A stretch of 64,000 bases of DNA from Bacteriovoracaceae bacterium (GTDB lineage Bacteria; Bdellovibrionota; Bacteriovoracia; Bacteriovoracales; Bacteriovoracaceae), in assembly GCA_023701435.1 (NCBI GenBank), contig JAMPXB010000006.1:1-64000 (forward strand). Direction: 5' to 3'. The notes under the pieces were generated by a model. It had not been told where the DNA came from and searched no databases. It saw nothing but the letters and a program-made list of their open reading frames with translations. Below, piece by piece: positions 49,666 through 58,349 of the stretch (positions are counted from its first letter, which is position 1; every line of letters begins with the position of its first letter). The translations under genes were made by a program, and so were the position numbers.

Positions 49666-50462
49666 GCTATTTCTCCTTCGTTGAGGATAAAATCTTCAAC
49701 TATCTTTGCTGTCTTCTCTGGTTCTTCAAAATGAACAAAGTGACCAGCGTTATCAATCGTTTTAAAAACAAAGCTTCCTGAATCTGAATCACTTTTTAAA
49801 ATATGTGGTGGCAGAAGGTGATCTTCATTACCGGCAATAAAAAGTTTCTTCACTCGAGAGGTTTGAATTTCATTAAGTAAATGGGCTTTACGAGAAGCTT
49901 CATTAGTCGCTCCTAAATAATTTTTTACATTAACTCTGCCCTCCAAAAGAAGCTTTCTCCCAGCTTCTATTTTAGATTTTGAAAAATAAATATTTGAATA
50001 AGTAGCAAACCATTTTTGATAATTCTCATTGGTAGGATTCTTCTCAAAAATCTCACTCATCATGACTTGTTCAGAAGTCTTTTCCCTATTGAAATTAATG
50101 CTAAGTTCCTTGAAAGCATTCTCAGAAAATGGACTTGCTAGGCAAATAACTCCTTTAATCAGAGCAGGTAGCCTAAGCGCGATATCAACTGCCTGTATCC
50201 CACCAAAGGAGTGGCCACAAAGATAAACGGTTCCTAATTTCTTAATTTCTTTTGATAATTCTAGAAGCTGATCATTGTATGAGGAAATCTCAGTAGAATC
50301 TTCACAAGTGGTTCCTGTAGGGTGGAAGAAATAGACATTTATATTTTTAAAGCATGATGAAAATGCCTCAAAAGAATCTGAACCAAGACCGGGGCCTCCG
50401 GGAATCAGAAGTATATTTGGAGCAAGATGATTTAACTTATTTTTTAATTCAATTTTTGCCAT
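49662..50462 (-). CDS. Alpha/beta hydrolase
   Basis: A 266-aa alpha/beta-hydrolase-fold enzyme. The strand ILLIPGGPGLGSDSF precedes the oxyanion region, and the nucleophile elbow is LCGHSFGGIQAVDIAL (Ser near 95). The acid and base lie in AGNEDHLLPP (Asp) and DNAGHFVHFEEPE (His near 250). This is the family of prolyl iminopeptidases and small esterases, so a peptide or lipid substrate is plausible. It overlaps the next gene by 4 nt and is 7 nt from the response-regulator stop. Confidence 0.85.
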   Translation of the reverse strand: MAKIELKNKLNHLAPNILLIPGGPGLGSDSFEAFSSCFKNINVYFFHPTGTTCEDSTEISSYNDQLLELSKEIKKLGTVYLCGHSFGGIQAVDIALRLPALIKGVICLASPFSENAFKELSINFNREKTSEQVMMSEIFEKNPTNENYQKWFATYSNIYFSKSKIEAGRKLLLEGRVNVKNYLGATNEASRKAHLLNEIQTSRVKKLFIAGNEDHLLPPHILKSDSDSGSFVFKTIDNAGHFVHFEEPEKTAKIVEDFILNEGEIA

Positions 50463-50469
50463 AAAATTC

Positions 50470-51813
50470 CTAACTTAGTTGCAATGATGGTCTTCCTACC
50501 CCATTGCTTTCAACAATATCGTTTAAGTTAAATTTCTTGATCCAACGATGAAGAGTCGTTTTATGAACTTCAAGAAGGGCCGCCGCCTTTGTCCTGTTTC
50601 CGTTCGCCTGCTTTAGGGCTTGAATTATTTCTTCACAGGAATAAACTTTAGACTCCGAAGTATAAGTCACCTCTGCTGGTGTCTTATTAAGGGCACTTAT
50701 TACAGAATCACTATCAAGGCTTCTTCTATGTGAATAAACAACCACTCTTTCAATAACGTTCCTTAGTTCCCTCACATTTCCGGGCCAATTATGCTTTTTA
50801 AGCATTTCTAACCCACTGACATCAATTCTAAAAAATTCTCCCTGAGTGAGTTCTTCAATAAATTGTCGAGCGTAATACTCAATGTCTTCAGGACGTTCTC
50901 TTAGAGGGGGTATTTCAAAAGTGAATGTATTAATCCTTTGCAAGAGATCAAGACGAAAGGATTCATTCGAGACCATATAATCAAGGTCTCGATGGGTTGC
51001 GGCCACAAAACGAATATCAATTTTCTTGGGAGTAACCCCTCCTACCGGAAGAATTTCCTTTTCTTGAATAACTCGAAGTAGTTTGGCCTGAATGGCCTCA
51101 CTACAATCACCTATCTCATCAAGGAAGAAGACTCCATTGTTGGCATGATCCAGCAAACCTATTTTATCTGAATTCGCTCCTGTAAATGATCCCCTTTTAT
51201 GGCCAAAGAGTTCACTCTCTGCCGTTTCTTTCGGAATGCTTGCCATATTAGCAGCAACAAGTCTTTTCCCAAGTTTTGAAGCAATGAACTTCGCTAAATA
51301 CTCTTTACCAGTCCCTGATTCACCTAAAATGAGAATTGGGGCCGAACTATTTGATGCTAGGACTTGATTGACCATGAAGAGCTTCTTTTTCATCAAGGGT
51401 GATTTTGTTTTAAATTCAAACTCATCTTTTTTAAGGGTATTTTTTTTCTTAGTTAGAGCCTGAGTAATGGCCGATCGAATCGAGGTTTCAGACTCCTCAT
51501 CTTTGGTAATGAAATCTATCAGGGGTCTTCTCATCGCCTCAACAACTCGCCTTGTATCATGGTCACTACTCAAAACGATAAGAGAGGTCGAAGGCATCTC
51601 CTCTTGGATATAGTCAATAAGGCTCAAACCATCCTGATCTTGCCCTTCAAAGTTCAAATCAACTACGGCTACATCTATTACTTTTTTAATAAGTATCGCT
51701 TTGGCATCCTTAACGCTGGCTGCAATTTCGACTTCATAAGTATCACTTAATAAATACTTATTAGTTTCTAAAATATCTCTATCATCATCTACTAATAAGA
51801 TTTTACTATTCAT
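50470..51813 (-). CDS. Sigma54-dependent response regulator
   Basis: A 447-aa protein. The receiver domain has an acceptor Asp in DVAVVDLNFEGQD near residue 54. The AAA+ activator domain has GESGTGKEYLAKFIA (Walker A), ELFGHKRGSFTGANSDK (the GAFTGA loop that contacts sigma54, here GSFTGA), DEIGDCSEAIQAKLLR and RLDLLQRINTFTFEIPPLRERPED. A Fis-type HTH ends it (GNRTKAAALLEVHKTTLHRWI). It turns on sigma54 promoters after phosphorylation by the kinase. The start overlaps the kinase stop by 4 nt. Confidence 0.9.
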   Translation of the reverse strand: MNSKILLVDDDRDILETNKYLLSDTYEVEIAASVKDAKAILIKKVIDVAVVDLNFEGQDQDGLSLIDYIQEEMPSTSLIVLSSDHDTRRVVEAMRRPLIDFITKDEESETSIRSAITQALTKKKNTLKKDEFEFKTKSPLMKKKLFMVNQVLASNSSAPILILGESGTGKEYLAKFIASKLGKRLVAANMASIPKETAESELFGHKRGSFTGANSDKIGLLDHANNGVFFLDEIGDCSEAIQAKLLRVIQEKEILPVGGVTPKKIDIRFVAATHRDLDYMVSNESFRLDLLQRINTFTFEIPPLRERPEDIEYYARQFIEELTQGEFFRIDVSGLEMLKKHNWPGNVRELRNVIERVVVYSHRRSLDSDSVISALNKTPAEVTYTSESKVYSCEEIIQALKQANGNRTKAAALLEVHKTTLHRWIKKFNLNDIVESNGVGRPSLQLS

Positions 51814-53195
51814 ACAGAATCCCCTTGTAGCCTAACTTCAAAGCATGCACCTCCTAAGGGTGAGCTTTGATAAATAATTTTTCCTCCATGAGATCTGATT
51901 ATATGATTCGCGCTAGCTAATCCGATGCCCATGCGTTCGTTTTTTGTAGATTTTCCACGCCCCTGTAGATGGAGCGAAACTTCCTCTTGACCAAGACCTT
52001 TCCCGTCATCATTTACTTTAATGCTTACACCGTTTTGAGTTTTTGAGAGTTCAACCTGAACTCGTTTTGATGCAGCTTCTATCGCATTGGTAATGAGATT
52101 ACTCAGTGCTCTTCCTAAAAGAATCGAGTCATGAGAGGTCATTAACTTTTCATCAGGAAGGACTGCATTTATTTCAATATTTGGTTTATCAAACGAAGCA
52201 ATCTGCGCATTGTTCGTGGCCTTCCTCACTGACTCAACAATATCTTCATCCTTAAGTGACACCTCAAGACCCAAGTGAGTCCTGGCAGATTTAACTTGTT
52301 TAAGAACCTGTTCAGCTAAATCAACAATACGTTTTAAGGCATTTTCTCGATCTTCTTGAGTGGCACGTTCTAACCCCATAATCTTGAGGTGATTTCTAAG
52401 AGCAGTGACTGGTACATGTAAATCATGAATGAGGTTCTTATAGGCATAGCTCGCCATTTCTCGAGCTTTGCTTTTTGCTAATTTTTCGTTTGTCTCAACT
52501 AACTTTGACTGAGAAAGCATAAATGCACTTCTAATGCTTTCCAGTTCAGAGATAGGAAAAGAAGGGATTTCTGTCGCCTCAAACTTATTCTGAAGTTTAT
52601 TTATCCCCTCTTCAAGAAGGCTTAGATGTTTAAGACTTAGTTGTGTTTCACGAATGATCTTACTCATCGGCCACTTAATGACGAAAAAAGTAAAAATAAA
52701 TACGATGAGGGAAATACCAAGGGCTAAATAGATTACTGGCATCCAGTTCAGATAAATTCCAATCAACGCCTTATCTCCTCCCCAAGTATTTTCTCTATGA
52801 GCAGTTGCAAAACTCATTAGTTTTCCAGCATTGGATTTCAGATCAAGAAATGGCAATGACTTAATATCGTTTTCAATTTCTGTTCCAATACGCTCCAAAG
52901 AAAGACTAGAAGCAATGATTTCATTGTTAAAAATAACTTCTATCTCTGCTCCTTTCTTAATGGAGATAGCCCTGATAAATCTTTGAATCTCTGGTCTATC
53001 CTGGGTTTCAAGTAATGTGGCGATATGAGGAGCTACAGATTCAACGAAGGCCTTATCCGAATTAGCAAATGAGACGATTATAATAATCGAAGTTGCAACA
53101 GAAATTGCCAGTGCCAAGATAAGTGGAATACCTATCAAATACCCTTGCATCTTTTTAGTAATGAAATCCTTAAAGGGAATTACTTTTTGTTCCAA
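51810..53195 (-). CDS. Membrane histidine kinase
   Basis: A 461-aa sensor kinase. Two membrane helices flank a periplasmic domain of about 120 residues (IPLILALAISVATSIIIIVSFA near the start, and VIYLALGISLIVFIFTFFVI). The kinase core has the His in LIHDLHVPVTALRNHLKI, N-box LSNLITNAIEAA, G1 VNDDGKGLG and G2 GIGLASANHIIRSHGG. The TTG at 53195 is preferred as start because GAGGGGGGAC lies upstream inside the SBP gene; the longer GTG frame at 53216 needs more overlap. It probably senses the bound state of the partner binding protein. Confidence 0.85.
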   Translation of the reverse strand: MEQKVIPFKDFITKKMQGYLIGIPLILALAISVATSIIIIVSFANSDKAFVESVAPHIATLLETQDRPEIQRFIRAISIKKGAEIEVIFNNEIIASSLSLERIGTEIENDIKSLPFLDLKSNAGKLMSFATAHRENTWGGDKALIGIYLNWMPVIYLALGISLIVFIFTFFVIKWPMSKIIRETQLSLKHLSLLEEGINKLQNKFEATEIPSFPISELESIRSAFMLSQSKLVETNEKLAKSKAREMASYAYKNLIHDLHVPVTALRNHLKIMGLERATQEDRENALKRIVDLAEQVLKQVKSARTHLGLEVSLKDEDIVESVRKATNNAQIASFDKPNIEINAVLPDEKLMTSHDSILLGRALSNLITNAIEAASKRVQVELSKTQNGVSIKVNDDGKGLGQEEVSLHLQGRGKSTKNERMGIGLASANHIIRSHGGKIIYQSSPLGGACFEVRLQGDSV

Positions 53196-54739
53196 AGTCC
53201 CCCCCTCTTTAAACACTTCTCATCAAAAGATACTTTTCGATAATCGGTATAAGCAACTGCCAGTAAATTGGGTTTAAAACCTTCGACACATTCATGAATC
53301 CAGTAATGTGCTCTTGAGTGAAATAGATTTACAGAAAGAGATAAATCATTGACCCTTTTTGCCAGTGCAAGCTGGAAATTCTGGCGTTCAATTCTGTCTT
53401 GAGTCTTTCTCGAACTCAAAATGAGTTCATCAATTTTAGAATCTTTAATACCGCTAAAATTATCAGGGTTTATTGATTCAAAATTATTCAATAAAAACTC
53501 TGGGTCTGGATAATCGACGATCATCGAGACAAGGAAAGCACCGAGAGTCTTACCATTATAGCCCTTCATCATTTCTTCCCATTTTGTAGGAATAACTTTA
53601 ACGTTCCATCCCTTAGATTTAAGTTCCCCTTCAAAGAAATAGGCCATTTCCTGAGAACGTGATAGCTCCTCTGGGATGTAGAGTTCAACAACTTCTTTCG
53701 GAACTCTGGCCCCTGCCCCTAAGAAATTAACTTTTAAGCTCTCATGGCCCGGAAAAGAAGGCGGAATATAACCAAAAGCTGGTTTGGCATCAGGATAAAA
53801 AGTTGTTCTGAATTTCTCCGTATCAATACTTTGCTGGAAAAGTCGTCGGTTCTCTAATCGGTTAAAAGGAGGAAATCTAGTATTAAGGCCAATAATCCAT
53901 GTATCAGCAACAACTGAACTTATATCTTGCCCACTCTTAAAAACTTCTTCTTTTCCACTCATAGGCCAGCTTGAAAGATCATGAACAAGTCCACGAGAGG
54001 CCTTCGCCATCGCTTCTTCCTGACTTAAAAGTTCAAGAACCATCCTAGGGATAAGTGGTCCATTACCGTGATAACCAGAAAACATTTTAAGATGGATCTC
54101 TTTATCGTTAATCTCTTCAACCTTATATGGGCCAGATCCTATTGGTTTTTCAAAAAAATTCTTATCATTAAGAAGTTTTGTAGGAAGGATTTTGGCACTG
54201 CCGCCTGCGAGGACATACAGCAAAGGTGGAAATGGTTTCTCAAGATGAATCTCAATAGTTGAATCATCAATAACCTTTAGACCCCTAACCTCATCGCTTT
54301 TCCCGGCGAAATAATTTTTGGCTCCATCAATAACGTCATAGAACTTATAAACCACGCTCTCAGGGCCTACATTTCGGGATAAAGATCCCTTAACATCACT
54401 GGCCGTAATTGGCTCACCATTATGAAACTTTGCTCCAGGATCGATTTTGAAAGTTAAAACGCGTCCATCACTACTTGTTGACCAGGATTCAGCAATAGCA
54501 GGCATAACCCCATAATCTTCGGTGAACCTTAAGAGCCCCTCATAAACTAGCTCAGAAAAGATCAATGAAGCCCCGTCATTCATCTTGATGGGATCAAAAG
54601 AGATAGGCATTGAATAAATAGCCTTCACATAGGCAGGAGAAGAAATCTGCTCAATAACAATTCTAGACTGTGAATTCTTTACGCTGAATATTCCCAGACT
54701 CATTAATAGTATTGTAATAATTGTTACGATGAATTTCAT
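53180..54739 (-). CDS. Oligopeptide-type substrate-binding protein
   Basis: A 519-aa family-5 solute-binding protein (SBP_bac_5). It has an exported N-terminus, then PISFDPIKMNDGASLIFSELVYEGLLRF, PAIAESWSTSSDGRVLTFKIDPGAKFHNGEPITASDVKGSL (the classical early motif), and IGSGPYKVEEIN. Such proteins bind peptides, nickel or sugars in the periplasm. No ABC permease or ATPase gene is next to it. Its gene is first in an operon with the kinase and regulator, so it probably works as a receptor rather than for uptake. Confidence 0.9.
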   Translation of the reverse strand: MKFIVTIITILLMSLGIFSVKNSQSRIVIEQISSPAYVKAIYSMPISFDPIKMNDGASLIFSELVYEGLLRFTEDYGVMPAIAESWSTSSDGRVLTFKIDPGAKFHNGEPITASDVKGSLSRNVGPESVVYKFYDVIDGAKNYFAGKSDEVRGLKVIDDSTIEIHLEKPFPPLLYVLAGGSAKILPTKLLNDKNFFEKPIGSGPYKVEEINDKEIHLKMFSGYHGNGPLIPRMVLELLSQEEAMAKASRGLVHDLSSWPMSGKEEVFKSGQDISSVVADTWIIGLNTRFPPFNRLENRRLFQQSIDTEKFRTTFYPDAKPAFGYIPPSFPGHESLKVNFLGAGARVPKEVVELYIPEELSRSQEMAYFFEGELKSKGWNVKVIPTKWEEMMKGYNGKTLGAFLVSMIVDYPDPEFLLNNFESINPDNFSGIKDSKIDELILSSRKTQDRIERQNFQLALAKRVNDLSLSVNLFHSRAHYWIHECVEGFKPNLLAVAYTDYRKVSFDEKCLKRGGLWNKK

Positions 54740-54781
54740 TCATCCCCCATAAATTATCCTCAAATGGATAAGTCACCTTTC

Positions 54782-54796
54782 GCAAAAGGTGTGCCA
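54782..54796 (-). promoter_or_regulatory. Sigma54 -24/-12 promoter
   Basis: On the minus strand the sequence is TGGCACACCTTTTGC, a perfect match to TGGCAC-N5-TTGC, ending 42 nt before the ATG of the binding-protein gene. Spacing and orientation are right for a sigma54 promoter. Because the operon encodes a sigma54 activator, this gives a probable autoregulatory circuit. A hairpin CACCTTT/AAAGGTG overlaps it. Confidence 0.75.
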
Positions 54797-55252
54797 GCTT
54801 TCCTATTCATCAAAGAGGCTGCTCTTAAACCTCTAAATGGGATTAATTGGGAAGTAACCTTGTAACAATTACCCAAAATTACGAGTAAACCATGATTTCC
54901 ATGGAGACCAGCGGATAGGCCTTGGGTAGTAGAAATAGTAGCGAGATGCTACAGACATATTGGTTGCACTATTATTTCGGCTACCATTTTAGGCCATCAA
55001 AGATGCCAAGGCGCAGACGACTCTCTTATGAACGCACACAGGACGCATGGCGCAATCACTTTTTCAAATCTAATATAACTTTATGAGTCAGCTTAAGTTG
55101 TCATTTAGCGATAAAAATTTTCTAATTATAGGAAATCTCTAGAGATTTTCTCAAAATTCATACTCAAATTGAGAATTAATGAACTGTAGGCTTTAAATTT
55201 AATGCCGAGGGTAATTCATAAAGCAAACAAGAATTAGGATAGGAAAAGATAA
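54797..55252. other. Intergenic spacer, 54.8-55.25 kb
   Basis: The 456-bp gap between the sigma54 operon and hsdM contains no convincing gene. It holds AAATAGTAGCGA at 54933 (also found at 35938), a small GTAGC-GAGAT-GCTAC hairpin at 54938, a 27-codon ORF at 55003 (MPRRRRLSYERTQ, probably chance), and an AT-rich stretch with promoter-like hexamers before hsdM. It may be the left edge of the restriction island. Confidence 0.4.
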
Positions 55253-56917
55253 ATGGCAAAAGTAACAAAAAAAACAACGATAAAAGACAAAGTAGAAAAA
55301 AAGCCTGCCCCCAAAAAGCAGACGCTCGCTGATATTGAAAAAACTCTGTGGGCTGCGGCTGACAAACTCCGAGTCAACATGGATGCAGCCGAATATAAGC
55401 ACGTTGTCCTTGGTCTTATTTTTTTAAAATATGTGTCGGATAGCTTTGATGAGTTTAGGACGAAACTTAAAGAAGAATTAAAAAACCCAAAGCATCCCAA
55501 CTATTTCAAGGGAGCATCAGAAGAAGACCTTGAAGAAGAATTAGAAGTTCGTGACTACTTCAAGGCCAATAATGTCTTCTGGGTTCCAGAAGTTTCAAGA
55601 TGGTTTGGTAACGAAGTCACAGGAGCTAAAGGGATTCAAGACCAGGCCAAGTCAACAAAGATTGGAACAATCATTGATGATGCAATGGCCGAGATAGAAA
55701 AAGAAAACCCCAAATTAAAAAACATTCTTCCAAAAGACTTCGCTCGTCGTCAGCCCAATATTCGCCTGGGTGAGCTTGTAGATTTGATTTCTACAATCGG
55801 CTTTAATGATAAAGACATGCACTCTAAAGATGTGCTTGGTCATGTGTATGAATACTTCCTTGGTCAGTTCGCATCAGCCGAGGGAAAAAAAGGTGGCCAG
55901 TTTTATACGCCTAAGTCTGTTGTAAATCTCATCGTTGAATGCCTAGAACCTTATGAAGGCCGAGTTTATGACCCAGCCATGGGTTCTGGTGGGTTCTTTG
56001 TATCATCTGAAAAGTTTATCGAGATGCACTCGGATAAAGATCATGTGAATGATGCTAAAAAGAAAATCTCCTTATATGGACAAGAATCAAATCCGACCAC
56101 ATGGCGACTAGCGGCTATGAATATGGCCATCCGTGGAATGGATTTTAATTTCGGTAAAGAGCCTGCGGACACTTTTCATAAGAATCAACATCCTGATCTT
56201 AAAGCTGACTACATTATGGCAAACCCACCTTTTAACATTAAGGACTGGGGAGCTTCTACCTTAACTCAGGATCGCCGTTGGAAATATGGAATTCCCTCAG
56301 AAGGAAATGCAAACTTTGCCTGGGTTCAGCACATGATTCATCATCTAGGACCCAAGGGTTATGCAGGAATTGTTTTGGCCAATGGTTCTATGTCCTCAAA
56401 TACGAGCAACGAAGGCGAAATCAGAAAGAATCTTCTTGAAGCTGATCTAGTTGATTGCATGATCGCTCTTCCGGGCCAATTATTTTTCAACACTCAAATC
56501 CCTGCCTGCATTTGGATTCTTACAAAAGACAAATCAGGAAAAGATGGCAAACGTAATCGCTCAAAAGAAGTTCTCTTCATTGATGCAAGAAACATTGGCG
56601 ACATGATTGATCGAACTCAAAAAGCTTTTTCGGATGACGACCTGAAGAAAATTGCTGGCACTTATCATGAATGGAGAAAAACTAAAGGCAAATACTCTGA
56701 TGTAGCAGGATTTTGTAATTCAGCAAACCTTGATCAGATTAAGTCCTATGACTACGTTCTTACTCCTGGACGTTATGTTGGGTCACTTGTAGATGAAACT
56801 GAGTATGAAAATTTTGATATGGCATACCTTCGGCTAAAAAAACAATTAGTAGATCTATTTGAAATATCGAACTCATTAAAGAATGAGATCATGGAGAAGC
56901 TAAATGTCCTGGGATAG
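55253..56917 (+). CDS. hsdM: Type I restriction-modification methyltransferase HsdM
   Basis: A 554-aa adenine N6-methyltransferase. An N-terminal HsdM domain (TLADIEKTLWAAADKLRVNMDAAEYKHVVLGLIFLKYVSD, residues 23-62) is followed by a Rossmann MTase: PAMGSGGFFV (motif I, about 242) and NPPF in YIMANPPFNIKDWG (motif IV, about 323). Together with HsdS it methylates the recognition sequence. A Lys-rich tail precedes the start of the domain (VTKKTTIKDKVEKKPAPKKQ). GGAAAAG lies upstream. The stop overlaps hsdS by 14 nt. Confidence 0.95.
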   Translation: MAKVTKKTTIKDKVEKKPAPKKQTLADIEKTLWAAADKLRVNMDAAEYKHVVLGLIFLKYVSDSFDEFRTKLKEELKNPKHPNYFKGASEEDLEEELEVRDYFKANNVFWVPEVSRWFGNEVTGAKGIQDQAKSTKIGTIIDDAMAEIEKENPKLKNILPKDFARRQPNIRLGELVDLISTIGFNDKDMHSKDVLGHVYEYFLGQFASAEGKKGGQFYTPKSVVNLIVECLEPYEGRVYDPAMGSGGFFVSSEKFIEMHSDKDHVNDAKKKISLYGQESNPTTWRLAAMNMAIRGMDFNFGKEPADTFHKNQHPDLKADYIMANPPFNIKDWGASTLTQDRRWKYGIPSEGNANFAWVQHMIHHLGPKGYAGIVLANGSMSSNTSNEGEIRKNLLEADLVDCMIALPGQLFFNTQIPACIWILTKDKSGKDGKRNRSKEVLFIDARNIGDMIDRTQKAFSDDDLKKIAGTYHEWRKTKGKYSDVAGFCNSANLDQIKSYDYVLTPGRYVGSLVDETEYENFDMAYLRLKKQLVDLFEISNSLKNEIMEKLNVLG

Positions 56918-58349
56918 TGTCAAGTTCGGCGATGCTGTAAAACTATCATCTGGGAAGACTCCTTCTAAAGATAGAAAAGACTTTTGGGGGGGGAACATTC
57001 CTTGGATTACAGCAAGCTCTATGGATAAGCTCCATGTTTCTGACTCAGAGAATAAAATAACAGAAAAAGCACTTGCTGAAGCAGGAATGAAATATATCAA
57101 AAAAGGTACACCCTTATTGCTAGTTAGAGGAAGTACATTACATAACAGAATTCCAATTTCTCTCCCTCTAGTAGATGTAACAATAAACCAGGACGTTAAA
57201 GCACTGAGATTAATCAACAAAGAAATTGATGAGGACTATTTCTTTGCATGGCTGATTGGGATTGAAAAAGAACTTTTGAAAAAGGTTGATTACACTGGTA
57301 TTGGAGCAGGCAAACTTGATACAGAAGTCTTAAACAAGTTGGACATTCCTATCCCAAGCCCCTCCATACAAAAATGGATTGGCGGTTTTGTAAAATCGGT
57401 TAATGAGAAAATCGCAGTAAATGAGACTATTAATAATAAACTCGAATCTCTCACGCAATTAATTTTTAAATCATGGTTCGTTGACTTTGACCCTGTTCAT
57501 GCAAAGGTGAATGCACTTGAAGCCGGATTAACCAAAGCGCAAGCTGAACGTGCAGCGTTGGCCGTGATTGCAGGGCTTTGTTCTCCATCTGAATACGCGG
57601 AAAAAACAAAAGAAATCGAAAAGAAACTAGAAGAACGTTTTGCCTCTATAGGAAAAGAAAAAACCGAAGAACTTAAGGCCACAGCCTCACTCTTCCCAAG
57701 TGAATTTGAAAAATCTGAATTGGGAAGTATTCCAGCGGGATGGGAAATTTCTCCGATAAATGAATTTGGTCAAATTGTTTGTGGAAAAACGCCAATAACT
57801 AAGAATAAAGAATTCTATGGAGGAGATATTCCTTTTATTAAAATTCCAGACATGCATGGAAACGTATTTATAACTAAGACTTCGGACACACTTTCAGATG
57901 AAGGCTCTCGTGCTCAGCCTAAAAAATTGGTTCCTGCAAATTCAATCTGCGTTAGCTGTATTGCAACAGTCGGGAAAGTTGCGATAACATTCAAGCCTTC
58001 TCATACAAATCAGCAAATTAATACCATCATACCCTTCAGCACCGAATTTCGTTATTACTTATTTCAATACATGAAATTATTGGAAGGACACTTTCACGCT
58101 TTAGCGTCTGGAGGAAGTGCTACTTTAAATATGAACACTGGCTCATTTTCTAACGTAAAAATTATTAAGCCTAACACTAACCTTCTTTCTAGTTACCACA
58201 GGGCAACAGATTCACTTTTTCAAGTAATTTTGACAAACATGCTACAGACTACTCACCTAGAAGAGCTTCGCAACATACTACTCCCTAAACTTCTAGCCGG
58301 AGAAATCGACCTCGAGAATATGCAAACCGACGAGCAGGAAACATTATGA
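56904..58349 (+). CDS. hsdS: Type I specificity subunit HsdS
   Basis: A 481-aa subunit with two target-recognition domains. TRD1 begins SWDSVKFGDAVKLSSGKTP with FWGGNIPWITASSM, and TRD2 begins GSIPAGWEISPINEFGQIVCGKTPITK with FYGGDIPFIKIPDM. Each is followed by a helical spacer; the central one has LTQLIFKSWFVDFDPVHAKVNAL, and a shorter C-terminal one ends LLPKLLAGEIDL. HsdS sets the bipartite DNA target. Both domains appear intact with no frameshift. It overlaps hsdM (14 nt) and hsdR (4 nt). Confidence 0.9.
   Translation: MSWDSVKFGDAVKLSSGKTPSKDRKDFWGGNIPWITASSMDKLHVSDSENKITEKALAEAGMKYIKKGTPLLLVRGSTLHNRIPISLPLVDVTINQDVKALRLINKEIDEDYFFAWLIGIEKELLKKVDYTGIGAGKLDTEVLNKLDIPIPSPSIQKWIGGFVKSVNEKIAVNETINNKLESLTQLIFKSWFVDFDPVHAKVNALEAGLTKAQAERAALAVIAGLCSPSEYAEKTKEIEKKLEERFASIGKEKTEELKATASLFPSEFEKSELGSIPAGWEISPINEFGQIVCGKTPITKNKEFYGGDIPFIKIPDMHGNVFITKTSDTLSDEGSRAQPKKLVPANSICVSCIATVGKVAITFKPSHTNQQINTIIPFSTEFRYYLFQYMKLLEGHFHALASGGSATLNMNTGSFSNVKIIKPNTNLLSSYHRATDSLFQVILTNMLQTTHLEELRNILLPKLLAGEIDLENMQTDEQETL

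Noticed and set aside
55003-55086. 27-codon ORF MPRRRRLSYERTQ
   Set aside because: Arg-rich start recalls transposases, but there is no ribosome site and no further similarity.
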